A DNA stretch of 64,000 bases from Flavihumibacter sp. UBA7668 (GCF_002483205.1 NZ_DLHM01000001.1:687176-751175); one strand, 5' to 3'; shown: positions 28,929 through 39,802, counted from the stretch's first letter. Numbers and translations: made by a program. Notes: a model not told the origin generated them from the letters alone.

Positions 28929-31900
28929 TTAAAACAAATTATTGAACTGGTAAGGCTTACCGTTTACCAATTCAATAGTATGCTCCCTGTTGGCATACCG
29001 GATACGGTAGGTTCCGCTTTTAGCAGCCTTTAAAATCACCTTTTCCAATTGTCCATTTTTCCAATAAACAGCTACTTCCACATTGCCCCTTGCTTTCAAA
29101 CCCTTTACAAAACCATTCTTCCAAACCGAAGGCAGGGCAGGCAATAAATGAATGCTCCCTGCATGACTTTGCAGCAACATTTCTGCAACACCAGCTGTGT
29201 AGCCAAAATTTCCATCAATCTGAAATGGCGGATGGGTATCGAAAAGATTATGAAGTATGTTTTGCCTGAATAACTGACGGATCAACTCATAAGACCGGTT
29301 GCTCTCCTGTAGTCTGGCATATAAATTGATTTTCCAGGCCGTGCTCCAGCCAGTACTTTTATCTCCCCGGGCATTAAGGGATACCAACGCTGCCTTTGCC
29401 AATTCAGGTGTCTTAAACGGGCTAATCTGCCTTCCCGGATGTACGGCAAACAAATGAGAATTGTGCCGGTGTTTATCATTGGGATCATCCACATCATCCA
29501 TCCATTCCTGTAATTGTCCCCATCTGCCTATTTGAGGGCCCAGCAATCGATCACGCATGGATATGATGCGAAGCCGGTGAGCAGAATCTTCTTTCAGCAA
29601 TTCCGAGGCTTCAATAAAGTTGGTGAACAGGTCATAAACAATTTGTTGGTCATATGAAACGCCCGGGTAGGGAGTTCTGTCACCCTCTTTCATACCAGGA
29701 CCATGCTCAGGCGACCAGCCATCAGGCGTGATCAAGAATCCTTTCGGACCTTCCACCAGGTGATTCTCCCAATAGGCAACCACATCTTTGAGCATAGGAA
29801 AAGCGCTTGTTCTTAAAAAGCTGGTATCTCTGTTAAATGCAAAGTGTTCCCAAAAATGTTGACTCAGCCAGGCACTACCCGGACGATGAATACCCCAGGT
29901 GGAAGGCCCCCCCATTAAATTATTGGTACTGTAAGCAATCCAGCCAAAAGGAGTTTTTAACTTAGGATCGGAAGATTTCTTTTGAACTGCCGCCAGGTTT
30001 TCTACCCATTTAAATAAAGGGGAATGACACTCTGGTAAGTTGGTTACTTCCGCCGGCCAATAATTCATCTGAATATTGATGTTGGTAGTGTATTGCGAAT
30101 ACCATTCCGGTTTGTAGGAATCATTCCAAATACCCTGCAGGTTGGCGGGCAGACCACCCGGACGGGAAGAGCTGATTAAAAGATACCGGCCATATTGAAA
30201 CAATAAAACCTCCAGTGCCGGATCCGAAACGCCCTTGTTATACTCCAATAATCTATCAGTGGTTGATTTGCGGGGCGTGTTACCCAAATTCAATTCCACC
30301 CGATTGAAATGTTTTCTGAAATCAGTTACATGGGTGCGTTTGAGTTGTTTGTAGGTTTTCTTTGAAAGGGTAGCCATTCGATTCACCAGCTTTCTATGAG
30401 GGTGTTCACCCTGGAAATTCTGCCTGTGATCATTCACAAAAGAAGTGCCTGCCACCAAATACAAGGTCAACCTGCTGGCACCAATCACTGAAATACCTGA
30501 TGTATCTGATTTTAGTTCACCTCCGCCAATTTGAAGTTTTAATCGGGACTCATAGGCCATATTGTTTTCCAGCCTACCAGAAGCACTAATTTCATTTCCT
30601 TCCACAATAATAGTGCCCTGATGAGCATCCTTTAACCTAACCTTACCCGTTATCTGGCCAGGTTTGCTGGCCCAAATCCGCATTACCATTACCTGATCCG
30701 GATAACTGATGAAATATTCCCGGGTAAATTGAACATCACCCACCTGATAGGTTATTTTATGTATGGCATCATTGAGCAGTAATTCTCTTTTATAATTGGA
30801 AAAATCTGAGACAGAGAAATCCAAATACAGATCTCCAAAAGGCTGATACCAGCCCATACTGGAAGTGGTACCTGTGCATAGGGAAAGTTCATTGAATTGA
30901 ATATGCTCCTGCGCTACTCCGCCATACACCATTGCTCCAATAAAACCATTACCCATTGGCAAGGCCTGAAGCCACTCTTCGGAAGGTTTGTTATACCAAA
31001 GCCGTTGTGTCTTTTCCTGTTGTGCCTTTGCATAAAACTGCGACGATAAAAAAAGGCATAGTAGAAGCACTGTTTTTTTTATGAACATGACGTTCATCCG
31101 GCTTCTCTGATGGGCAGCCTTCCATACAAAGGCAGCTATAATCAAAATTAAACTACCAACAGAAATCACTACCCAGGAAAAGTCATTAGCCAGCAATCCT
31201 AAAATTATAATACCGACTCCAACAACCAGCATTGAAAGAGATATAACACGAATACCAAATATGTTTTGTTTTTCAGCTTCTCTATGTGCATCTTCCGTTC
31301 TGTTGCTCTTATTAGTATCCGAACCGTTGTCGCTAACTATGTAACCGGAAGTATGCGTTCTTCCTTTACATGCATAATAGAGTTCAAAAAATAAAAGGAT
31401 AAGTAAGGGTAACCCAACACCCAGGCCGGTTTCTACTGCACGGTTAAGTTTAATCCCAAACAAAGAGGGGCTGAGTGTCTTAAAAAACAGGTTGATGAGT
31501 AATGTTGCAGTTGAGGTGGTAACAAGAGAAATACCTGTTTGCCGTTTAGAAAACAGCGACCAAATAATGGGCGCAAATAAAGCACCACCTGCAATTGAAG
31601 CAAGACTCAAAACGAACTCAACAATACCGCCAATCAGAGGTATCAGTAAGGCAAGAATTATTGTACAGATACCAAACAACAGCGTAAAGATTCGTGCAAC
31701 AAAAATAAGTTCTTTTTCAGCCGCTTTCGGTCTAATCAGGTTTTTATACAGATCAGTAGCAAACACCGTAGCTGCCAGGTTAATAGTTGTATTAGCCTTA
31801 CTGGAAGTTGCTGAGATCATACCGGCAAGCACTAAACCAATTAAACCGGCAGGAAGAATTTTCTGACACAACATCATGTAGGCACCTTCTGATTCCAATC

Positions 31901-32771
31901 CTTTCAAATCAGGACTCATAATACGGAAAATCATAGGCGGGATCATCCATAAAAAAGGGCTGATAAAATATAATATTGTAAACAAATAGGCAACCTTTCG
32001 CGAATTCTTTTCTGTTGCAACACTTGTATATCGCTGAACATAGGACCAGTTTCCACCAATATAAAGGGTTTGATAAACAATAAAAGCTAACATAAACCCC
32101 AACGTGTAGTCTTCGTTAAATGGTTGGAAGAAGTTTTCGGGTGCCTGATTCAATAAATTTCCTGCGCCCCCAATTTCGTTGAACGCAATTGGAATAACAA
32201 TTAGGACAGAAGCAGTAAGAATTACAAACTGCACCACATCGGTAACCAGCACGGCCCATAAGCCACCCGCTGCTGTATACAAAACAATAATCAAACCAAT
32301 AGTAATGATACAGGCCTCTAAGGAAAAAGGAGTAGCTACATAAACCATCTTACCAACAGGATATAAAACAGATGCCGTGCTAAATAGGCTTAACACTAAT
32401 ATCAGGTAGGTGTAAAATTGTTGTGCTTTCAGACCAAATCTTTTTCCCAGGTATTCAGCAGCAGTTTTTGCACCGGTTCTCTTCCATCTTGCAGCAATAA
32501 ACAAGGCTACAATCAATCCGCTGATTGCCATGGTTAATTGTATGGCATTGGCCACTAAGCCATGCTTGTAGGCAATTGAACCCCACACCACAAAAGTACC
32601 TGCAGAGAAATAGCTGATAAATAAAGAAAGACCATTGATCCACCAGGGAGTTTCTCCGCCTGCTTCAAAAAAGGCCTGCCCGCTTTTGCTTCCCTTCCTG
32701 GTAAAAACTAAACCAATGCAAAATATTAATAAAGCAAATATGACCATTACGATAAAATCTAAATTCTTCAT
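28929..32771 (-). CDS. Sodium:solute symporter fused in frame to a GH95 glycoside hydrolase
   Basis: One frame of 1280 residues. Residues 1-558 are a full SSS-family symporter (about 13-14 TM helices; GGETPWWINGLSLFISYFS, AAGGLWAVLVTDVVQF, GMISATSSKANTTINLAA). The frame then runs without stop into a second signal peptide at residue 562 (MFIKKTVLLLCLFL ... YAKAQ) and a 719-residue GH95 module (WLQALPMGNGFIGAMVYGG, YQPFGDLYLDF, SRPGGLPANLQGIWND, NINIQMNYWPAE, HRHNSHLFAVHPGRQI, QIDGNFGYTAGVAEML). GH95 enzymes cleave alpha-L-fucosides or alpha-L-galactosides. Either a real transporter-enzyme fusion or two genes that lost the separating stop, with internal start at 31088 or 31097. Unusually, the GH95 helical stretch between NELSL and YQPFGD is missing about 50 residues. 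Confidence 0.82.
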   Translation of the reverse strand: MKNLDFIVMVIFALLIFCIGLVFTRKGSKSGQAFFEAGGETPWWINGLSLFISYFSAGTFVVWGSIAYKHGLVANAIQLTMAISGLIVALFIAARWKRTGAKTAAEYLGKRFGLKAQQFYTYLILVLSLFSTASVLYPVGKMVYVATPFSLEACIITIGLIIVLYTAAGGLWAVLVTDVVQFVILTASVLIVIPIAFNEIGGAGNLLNQAPENFFQPFNEDYTLGFMLAFIVYQTLYIGGNWSYVQRYTSVATEKNSRKVAYLFTILYFISPFLWMIPPMIFRIMSPDLKGLESEGAYMMLCQKILPAGLIGLVLAGMISATSSKANTTINLAATVFATDLYKNLIRPKAAEKELIFVARIFTLLFGICTIILALLIPLIGGIVEFVLSLASIAGGALFAPIIWSLFSKRQTGISLVTTSTATLLINLFFKTLSPSLFGIKLNRAVETGLGVGLPLLILLFFELYYACKGRTHTSGYIVSDNGSDTNKSNRTEDAHREAEKQNIFGIRVISLSMLVVGVGIIILGLLANDFSWVVISVGSLILIIAAFVWKAAHQRSRMNVMFIKKTVLLLCLFLSSQFYAKAQQEKTQRLWYNKPSEEWLQALPMGNGFIGAMVYGGVAQEHIQFNELSLCTGTTSSMGWYQPFGDLYLDFSVSDFSNYKRELLLNDAIHKITYQVGDVQFTREYFISYPDQVMVMRIWASKPGQITGKVRLKDAHQGTIIVEGNEISASGRLENNMAYESRLKLQIGGGELKSDTSGISVIGASRLTLYLVAGTSFVNDHRQNFQGEHPHRKLVNRMATLSKKTYKQLKRTHVTDFRKHFNRVELNLGNTPRKSTTDRLLEYNKGVSDPALEVLLFQYGRYLLISSSRPGGLPANLQGIWNDSYKPEWYSQYTTNINIQMNYWPAEVTNLPECHSPLFKWVENLAAVQKKSSDPKLKTPFGWIAYSTNNLMGGPSTWGIHRPGSAWLSQHFWEHFAFNRDTSFLRTSAFPMLKDVVAYWENHLVEGPKGFLITPDGWSPEHGPGMKEGDRTPYPGVSYDQQIVYDLFTNFIEASELLKEDSAHRLRIISMRDRLLGPQIGRWGQLQEWMDDVDDPNDKHRHNSHLFAVHPGRQISPFKTPELAKAALVSLNARGDKSTGWSTAWKINLYARLQESNRSYELIRQLFRQNILHNLFDTHPPFQIDGNFGYTAGVAEMLLQSHAGSIHLLPALPSVWKNGFVKGLKARGNVEVAVYWKNGQLEKVILKAAKSGTYRIRYANREHTIELVNGKPYQFNNLF

Positions 32772-32793
32772 ATTGCTGATTTATTTATACTAC

Positions 32794-35076
32794 TCAATAG
32801 CTATAACATCGAACTGAAAAAACTGCAGCAGGGATTTTATCTGATGGATGTTCTACAGTAAGGATAAGTTTCTGCGTTCGCACAGGTTGTTCAAATTCTA
32901 TTGAATTCAGCGTTTGGTAATTATCCTTCTTATAATGTAATACATTTCCCATTTCATCCTGCAGTTTAAAATTTCTTACGCAGAATGGCATAACGGCTTC
33001 CGGGTGAGTCATCAACACACTTTCCATGGGATGATCATAATCTGTATCGAATAAAACAACCACTCGCTTAATTTCCTGCGGTTCTTTCCATTCAAAAAAA
33101 AGTTGAGGGTTGGGATCCGACCAATCCGCCACCCATGCATTCGGTTGTAAAGTGGGTCGGTCAATTCCATTTTTCACGTTGTTTGCAGAAAAGACTTCCA
33201 CGGCCGGAGAAAACCTCATAGCAATATTATGACCTTGCGGTCGGCGTTGCGGACACCAAAACTCAAAAGAATCAACACCAATGTCAGCTGGAGGTGTTTG
33301 CTTCCCATAGTTGGAAACGGCATGATTGATTAAATTAAAAACTGACAGTATACCGGTTACTCTTTTTTCTGAATAATTAACTCTAATAAGAGGATTTTTT
33401 AAAAGAAGGATAAACGCATAACAATCTTCCTCCATCCTGCGCTCAAACTGCAACTCAATAGAATTTCTTCCCGGATGAATTTCTAACTGTTTTTTTTCAA
33501 GGATAAGATCCGGTGTATAATTTCCATTTTTGCTGCTGATCCTTAATTCCACATCCAACCGGGTATTTACCTCTGCATACGCATGAAGCTCAAGTGCAGG
33601 AATTGAACCCGCTTTAATTGGAATGAGCTGACCCGCCGATATATCCAGCGGTTTCCATAAACTGCTTTCCCCCAGTTCCTTCAAAGAAAGGGTACTGGTA
33701 GACCTTATTGTTGCCTTTTTTACCAGATCTGCATTATCAACAAGTTGTAATCCGGGAATATAATGGCCTGTTTTCAATAAGGCATTTTGTAATTCTTTCA
33801 TTAAATCTACCCTATTTAAATCTCTTGGATTTGCTTTATTGTTTGTAGCAATTGCCGCCGCCATACCTACAGCCTGACCCGTGTATGCAGAAGTTGCCAT
33901 AACTCTTGTAGAACCAAAAGCAACATGGGTGGCACTGATAATGCGACCGGCAAAAAACAAATTATAGATATTTCTGCTATAAAGCGATCGATAGGGGATT
34001 TGATAGACGCCCTTTGGATGCCATTGATTGCAACCGGGTTTTTCACTAAATACACCATCAGCCGGATGAAGATCGATTGACCAGCCGCCGTAGGCTACTG
34101 CATCAGGATGAATTTTCTGTTGAATAATGTCCTGCTGGCGTAAAATATAGTCACCTTCAAATCGCCGGCTCTCTCTTTTGCCCGGAATTGTACCCATCCA
34201 TTCCAGGGTAAGGGTATCCGCCTCAGGAAACTCGCCGGAATTTTTAATATAATCCCAAACACTGTAGACCACCTTCCATAACTCCCATTTAATTTCTTCT
34301 GTATCTCTGACTGTATGTAATCTGCCGCCATATTCAATCCACCATAGTTTACAACCAAAGTCTTTGGTATTAAAACTTTTAAATTTGGGGATCTTGGTTA
34401 TATCACGAAGCGCGAATGAAGGGGGCGTAAAAGTTACCGGCTTTCCGGTATCCTTGCTGTAAAAATATATGGAATGCCCCAGCAGCTCCCCGTATTCCTC
34501 AGAAGGTGCAAACAATTCGCCAAACTCTTCTTTGCTTTCAGCACCCATTCTAAAGGCTGCTCCGGAAAGAAAACCAACAATTCCATCACCGGAAGCATCA
34601 CAGAATAAAGGAGCAGCTACTTTGTATTCAGTTTGATTCTGACTACAGAACGCACTTACAGAACTGATTATTCCGGCATTTTCCTTGTCAACCCTATAAA
34701 TGGCCGTGTTGAGTAAGAGCGTAATGTTTTTCTCCTGAAAAACTTTATCAAGTAAGATAGCGTCAAATATGATTGGATTGCCTTCCGCGTTCCGAAAGGT
34801 ATTTTCAACCAGTAACTCGTCAATTAATCCACCTTCCCTGGCCCATCTGTTATTATTTCCCATGTGAGAAGTAGCTCCCAATATCCATAAACGAACTTCA
34901 CTGGACGAATTACCACCCAATACAGGCCGGTCCTGAATAAGAATTACTTTTAAACCCTGCCTTGCAGCAATAATAGCGCAACAAACTCCCGACAATCCAC
35001 CACCAGCCACTACCAAATCACCTGTCATTGAAACCTGGTATAAACTTCTATTATAAACGGAAGTTTCTCTTATCAT
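32794..35076 (-). CDS. FAD-dependent oxidoreductase (PF12831 type)
   Basis: 760 residues. A Rossmann FAD site stands at the front (DLVVAGGGLSGVCCAIIAAR, then VLGGNSSSE); further typical points are FCDASGDGIVGFLSGA, GRRLHTV-like and NIYNLFFAGRIISATHVAFGSTRVMAT before the C-terminal cap. The last 250 residues form beta-rich domains. Proteins of this type are frequent in Bacteroidota glycan loci, also labelled xanthan-lyase-like, but their reaction is rarely known. No clear signal peptide is visible, so it may act in the cytoplasm. Start at 35076 chosen; an alternative ATG lies 48 bp further in. Confidence 0.82.
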   Translation of the reverse strand: MIRETSVYNRSLYQVSMTGDLVVAGGGLSGVCCAIIAARQGLKVILIQDRPVLGGNSSSEVRLWILGATSHMGNNNRWAREGGLIDELLVENTFRNAEGNPIIFDAILLDKVFQEKNITLLLNTAIYRVDKENAGIISSVSAFCSQNQTEYKVAAPLFCDASGDGIVGFLSGAAFRMGAESKEEFGELFAPSEEYGELLGHSIYFYSKDTGKPVTFTPPSFALRDITKIPKFKSFNTKDFGCKLWWIEYGGRLHTVRDTEEIKWELWKVVYSVWDYIKNSGEFPEADTLTLEWMGTIPGKRESRRFEGDYILRQQDIIQQKIHPDAVAYGGWSIDLHPADGVFSEKPGCNQWHPKGVYQIPYRSLYSRNIYNLFFAGRIISATHVAFGSTRVMATSAYTGQAVGMAAAIATNNKANPRDLNRVDLMKELQNALLKTGHYIPGLQLVDNADLVKKATIRSTSTLSLKELGESSLWKPLDISAGQLIPIKAGSIPALELHAYAEVNTRLDVELRISSKNGNYTPDLILEKKQLEIHPGRNSIELQFERRMEEDCYAFILLLKNPLIRVNYSEKRVTGILSVFNLINHAVSNYGKQTPPADIGVDSFEFWCPQRRPQGHNIAMRFSPAVEVFSANNVKNGIDRPTLQPNAWVADWSDPNPQLFFEWKEPQEIKRVVVLFDTDYDHPMESVLMTHPEAVMPFCVRNFKLQDEMGNVLHYKKDNYQTLNSIEFEQPVRTQKLILTVEHPSDKIPAAVFSVRCYSY

Positions 35077-35128
35077 AAGTTAGCTTTTAAATTTTATCCC
35101 AGGCAGCAATACGATCGAATTCAATTAA

Positions 35129-36649
35129 TCAATAATCTTTATTCTGCTCTAATTGAGGATTTCTCTCTAATTCGCTTTGCGGGAAGGGGAGCACATTATT
35201 TTTTTCTCCGAACGACAAGCTTAAAGGAACATAGGGAGGCGGATTGAAAACTGCTTTCAGCTTTTCATCCATAATATTCCATCTTTTTAAATCAAAATAA
35301 CGCAATCCTTCGCAAGCAAACTCCACTCTTCTTTCGTGCCTGATATACTCTCTGAGTGCATCCTGCGAATTATAGATGGTCTCATCAACAGGTGGCAAAT
35401 TTACCTGTAACCGCTGCCTTACTTTATTAATAGCATCATAAACGGTAGCATCCGGTCCAGTGGCTTCATTTTTAGCCTCCGCATACATCAATAATACATC
35501 TGCATACCGGATATGGATGATGTTTACATCTGTTTTAACTGCTGATATATCACGAGAGAATGGCAGATGAGTAAGGTCTAAATATTTTTGCATTACAAAT
35601 GGAGTTTGTTGCTCCGGATAAGTTTGCTCGCTACCATTCGGATTAATAAATTTTTCCCCTGGTAATTTTAAGGTAATATCCATTCTCGGATCCCTGTTTA
35701 TATAGGGGTCATCAGGATTGAACAAGGGCGAAGAAGAAATCGGTTTACCATCGATACATTCGTATTCATCTGCCAGTGTTTGGTATAACGTTACGGCACC
35801 ATACCAGCCAACTTCAGTTTCCAACCCTTCACCAGAACCGCTATGTGTTGAATTGGGCGCCAGGTACATGGTTGAAAACATAATTTCCGGATTGTTGCGT
35901 TGCGTGGCGGTAATAAATAAATCACTGTAACTCGAATTTATACTGAATTTACCACCATTTATAACCTGTTGAAGAATATTAGCAGATTCATTCCATTTCT
36001 GTTCAAATAAGAGCACTTTTCCTTTGAGTGCCATGGCAGAACCCTTTACAGCATGACCCGTATAGGCAATATCAGGTAAATTGCTGATGGCAAAATCAAG
36101 ATCTTCGTGAACGAAGGCAAGCACATCCGCTTTAGGGCTTGCTGCAATTTTTGCTTCTTCAACTGTATTAGGTTCAACTTTATAAAGGGGCACACCACCA
36201 TAAGCCTGAACAAGATCAAAGTAAAATAGTGCACGTAGAAAACGCACTTCTCCTTTAACCTTATTTTTCAAATCAGTACTTACCGGTGCATTGTCTATAT
36301 TTTCTAAAAAATAATTGCAGCTGGCAATCCCATTGTATGGACCTGTAAAAAAAGCAGATGGAACATTCGTTGAATTAACGACTCCCTTGCTCATATCGAG
36401 AAAGCTGGTGATAAGGCGGGTATACCCATTATCTGAATACCCTTCCAAAAATACTTTTGTGTAGCTATAATAGCCGCCTCTTAATCTGGAATAGACACCG
36501 GATAATCCCTTTTGTACATCCTCTTCTGTTTTCCAAAATGTACCACTCGAGATAACATCACCTGGATTCTTCTCCAAAAATTTATTGCATGAAGTGGTAA
36601 TCATCAATACCACTGCAATAAGAAAAAATGATTTTATTATATTTTTCAT
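35129..36649 (-). CDS. susD: SusD/RagB family nutrient-binding lipoprotein
   Basis: 506 residues with lipobox TTSC at about 17-20 and then NKFLEKNPGDVISSGTFW, the standard SusD start. TPR-like helices follow (LKNKVKGEVRFLRALFYFDLVQAYGGVPL, shown in part), the central KGSAMALKGKVLLFE, and the C-terminal RHERRVEFACEGLRYFDLKRW. It forms the glycan-binding lid on the adjacent SusC. Gene gap to SusC is 47 bp. Confidence 0.93.
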   Translation of the reverse strand: MKNIIKSFFLIAVVLMITTSCNKFLEKNPGDVISSGTFWKTEEDVQKGLSGVYSRLRGGYYSYTKVFLEGYSDNGYTRLITSFLDMSKGVVNSTNVPSAFFTGPYNGIASCNYFLENIDNAPVSTDLKNKVKGEVRFLRALFYFDLVQAYGGVPLYKVEPNTVEEAKIAASPKADVLAFVHEDLDFAISNLPDIAYTGHAVKGSAMALKGKVLLFEQKWNESANILQQVINGGKFSINSSYSDLFITATQRNNPEIMFSTMYLAPNSTHSGSGEGLETEVGWYGAVTLYQTLADEYECIDGKPISSSPLFNPDDPYINRDPRMDITLKLPGEKFINPNGSEQTYPEQQTPFVMQKYLDLTHLPFSRDISAVKTDVNIIHIRYADVLLMYAEAKNEATGPDATVYDAINKVRQRLQVNLPPVDETIYNSQDALREYIRHERRVEFACEGLRYFDLKRWNIMDEKLKAVFNPPPYVPLSLSFGEKNNVLPFPQSELERNPQLEQNKDY

Positions 36650-36696
36650 CAGTTTATACGTTTTATCTTTAAAATCCGACTGTCTTCTTCCAGCTC

Positions 36697-39600
36697 TTAG
36701 AATTTAATATTTGCCCCCGCTGTTAGAATTTTCACCTGCGGAAATGTTGCAAATCGGGTGTTGTCTATACCTCTTTCAGGATCTGCTCCTTCAAAATTGG
36801 TAAAAGTGATCAGGTTGTCTCCTGATACATATAGGGTGAGGCCTTTGGAACTTATTCTATCTGCTATCTTCTTAGGAATTGTATAACTCAGATAAAGATT
36901 CTTCAATCGTAGATAGGACAGATCATTCATGTAATAGGTGCTGGGATATCCTGCAACACCGGCATAATCCCAGCTATAATACACTGCGGGAACTTTATTG
37001 GTGGGATTGCTTGGCGACCAGGCATTCAGGAATTTAGCAGGTGGTGGAGAATTCTGGATAAAAGGATCAACACCCCATCCTTTCAGGAACATATTCTGAC
37101 CTTCCACACCCTGAAAAAATGCTGATAATGCAAAGCCCTTCCAGGCTGCGTTAAACCCAAAAGAATAGGTAAATTTTGGAAAGGGGCTTATTGTCATCCT
37201 GTCCTCCGGTCCCACAGTTCCATTACCATTTCGATCGGCTATTTTTAGGTCACCTGGTTTTAAAACGCCTGAATTTGGTTGTTTCGCCCAATTGTCAATT
37301 TCTGCCTGATTTTGAAAAACACCCACCCATTCGTATAAGTAAAAGGATTGGAAAGGAAGTCCTATTTCAGTAAGAAGATCAGGGCCACCCGCACTTCCTC
37401 CCAAATTTCCCACGGATCTGGCCAGAACATTCGTTACCTTATTTTTGTAGGCAGACAATCTTGCATTTACACCATAACTGAATTTACCGATCCTGTTTTG
37501 ATGTCCCAATTCAAATTCCCACCCGTAATTTTCCATTGAACCAATATTACTTATCGGTGCAGAAAGCCCCATACTAGCAGGCACATCAAAACGTTGCGTA
37601 ATAATTCCGCTTGTTTTCTTGGTGTACCAATCAACTGATGCTGAAAACAATCCACGCTGGATCACCAAATCCAATCCTAAATTGCTAATTTTTGTGTCTT
37701 CCCATCTAAGATTGGGATCTACTAAACGGGTTTTTATAGCACCGGGCGTTAATGAACCGGCAAATGGATAGGTAGTAGTTGATAGAATATCCTGAAAGGC
37801 ATAGTTATTTCCTATCTCCTGGTTACCTAATGTACCTACTGACGCACGAAGCTTCAGATCGCTCAGAAATGGCAACGTATTTTGTACAAATTCTTCTTCA
37901 CTTAAGCGCCAACCGGCAGATATACCATTGTAAAGATTCCAGCGATTGGCAGGCGCAATGCGAGATGATCCGTCATACCGTAAATTCGCTTCTAACAGAT
38001 ATTTTTCTTTATAATCATAATTGACACGTCCAAAAAAAGATTGCAGTGCCCATTCCTGTGTATTTCCAGCCGTTGATTGATTTACCGGTAAACCAGCATT
38101 TATTTCAGAGAGTGCTGAATTAGGAAATCCGGTTCGCATACCTGATAAAAAAGGACTACGATTATCTATTTGCTCGTAACCTGCCAATGCTTTTATATTA
38201 TGATCATCCGCAACAGTTGTATTATAGGTAAGTGTGGAATACAATGTTTTTGTCACTGATTGCGACATCTGCTGCTGCAGCCCTAAGAAATTAGAGCCTG
38301 AATTATCAAAAAATTCGTATTCACCATTGGCATTCGGCTGATATAAATATTGAGGTACCTCAAACTGACGGTTCCTATATTCCCTGTTATAAAATGCTAT
38401 AGCTCCTTTCGTTTGCCATTGCAAACCTTTCACCAAATCAACATTTACAAAAGCCTGGGCATTAACTGTATAATCTTTATAGGTTTGACCACCATTATTT
38501 ATTACAGAAGTAAAACTTCGCTGGCCTGATTCGGGGCGGTATGCTCCTACTGCAATTCTGCCGCTTCCGTCTGGAAGATATGCACCATAAGTTGGACCAC
38601 CATGATAGATTAACAATACTAAATCCTGGTTGGACAACCATGGTTGTATAATATCTTCATAAGACATATTTACGGTTCCTCCAACAGTTACTCTTTTATT
38701 TACTTTTGTTGAAAGGTTCAGTAATACGTTATATCGTTTATAATCATTTTTTGGTAAAATCCCATCCTGCGTTAAATAATTAAACGAGAGGTTATAGGTT
38801 GTTTTTTCTGTTCCGCCGGAAAAACCGAGTCGGTGGTTCATGATTGTTGAATTCTTGAATGCAAAGTCTAACCAATTAAAATTGGGATATTGTATATTGT
38901 CCGTTGCATTTCTGTACGCTTCAATCTGCGGCTGGGTATAAATGGCACCCAACCCTCTTCGGGCTCTGGCATCATTCAACATCTGCATATAAGTTGCAGA
39001 GTGATAAACCAAATCTGGTAACACGGTGGCACTGCTGGTTCCTATACTGGTGCTATATTCCATTACCGATTTACCTTTTACACCCTGTTTTGTGCTAACA
39101 AGTATAACACCATTTGCAGCCCGGGATCCATAAATAGAAGCGGAAGCCGCGTCTTTCAATACAGTTACATCCGCAATATCTTCAGGGGCAAGATTATTAA
39201 GTGAGGTTACGGCTACACCATCCACCAATATTAGTGGCGCTGATGAACCGGTGAAAGTGCCACGGCCTCTAACCAATATATCACTTGATCCTAATCCTGG
39301 CTGTCCACTATTTTGGCGGATATCCAGCCCTGCTACTCTTCCCTGTAAAAGATTGGTAACATTTGGTGCGGGTCGTTTAACCAGCTCTTTTCCTGATACA
39401 GTTGCCACCGCACCCGTAAGATTAATCTTCTTTTGTGTACCATATCCAACCAGTATAACCTCACCAAGCGTATTGATTTCTTCTTCAAGTTGGATCGTTA
39501 TCGCCTGGCCTGCCGTGGCTACTATTTCAATCGATTTATACCCAACAAATGAAATAGCAATTCGAGCTGTATCCTTGTCTGCTGCTAAATTAAATCTGCC

Positions 39601-39765
39601 TTTTGAGTCAGTGGTAGTAGACAGCCCGGAAGAAATTAGTACAATGGAAGCTCCGGTTAATGCCTCATTTTCGGCATTCGTAACAATGCCAGCTATTGTT
39701 TTCTTTTGAGCATGGACATGGGTTAGTGCCAAAGAAAAAAAGAAAAGTAAGAATGTAAATTTCAT
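36697..39765 (-). CDS. susC: SusC/RagA family TonB-linked outer-membrane protein
   Basis: 1022 residues. Signal peptide (MKFTFLLFFFSLALTHVHAQ), carboxypeptidase-like domain (IAGIVTNAENEALTGASIVL), TonB-box region (EVILVGYGTQKK), plug with LLQGRVAGLDIRQNSGQPG and VLKDAASASIYGSRAANGVI, then a long barrel ending ILTAGANIKF. It imports oligosaccharides with SusD. The first gene of the minus-strand locus, behind a 183-bp leader with two palindromes. Confidence 0.95.
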   Translation of the reverse strand: MKFTFLLFFFSLALTHVHAQKKTIAGIVTNAENEALTGASIVLISSGLSTTTDSKGRFNLAADKDTARIAISFVGYKSIEIVATAGQAITIQLEEEINTLGEVILVGYGTQKKINLTGAVATVSGKELVKRPAPNVTNLLQGRVAGLDIRQNSGQPGLGSSDILVRGRGTFTGSSAPLILVDGVAVTSLNNLAPEDIADVTVLKDAASASIYGSRAANGVILVSTKQGVKGKSVMEYSTSIGTSSATVLPDLVYHSATYMQMLNDARARRGLGAIYTQPQIEAYRNATDNIQYPNFNWLDFAFKNSTIMNHRLGFSGGTEKTTYNLSFNYLTQDGILPKNDYKRYNVLLNLSTKVNKRVTVGGTVNMSYEDIIQPWLSNQDLVLLIYHGGPTYGAYLPDGSGRIAVGAYRPESGQRSFTSVINNGGQTYKDYTVNAQAFVNVDLVKGLQWQTKGAIAFYNREYRNRQFEVPQYLYQPNANGEYEFFDNSGSNFLGLQQQMSQSVTKTLYSTLTYNTTVADDHNIKALAGYEQIDNRSPFLSGMRTGFPNSALSEINAGLPVNQSTAGNTQEWALQSFFGRVNYDYKEKYLLEANLRYDGSSRIAPANRWNLYNGISAGWRLSEEEFVQNTLPFLSDLKLRASVGTLGNQEIGNNYAFQDILSTTTYPFAGSLTPGAIKTRLVDPNLRWEDTKISNLGLDLVIQRGLFSASVDWYTKKTSGIITQRFDVPASMGLSAPISNIGSMENYGWEFELGHQNRIGKFSYGVNARLSAYKNKVTNVLARSVGNLGGSAGGPDLLTEIGLPFQSFYLYEWVGVFQNQAEIDNWAKQPNSGVLKPGDLKIADRNGNGTVGPEDRMTISPFPKFTYSFGFNAAWKGFALSAFFQGVEGQNMFLKGWGVDPFIQNSPPPAKFLNAWSPSNPTNKVPAVYYSWDYAGVAGYPSTYYMNDLSYLRLKNLYLSYTIPKKIADRISSKGLTLYVSGDNLITFTNFEGADPERGIDNTRFATFPQVKILTAGANIKF

Positions 39766-39802
39766 ATGCAGTCAGTTTAGGGTTTTTGATAAAATCCTAT
39801 TC

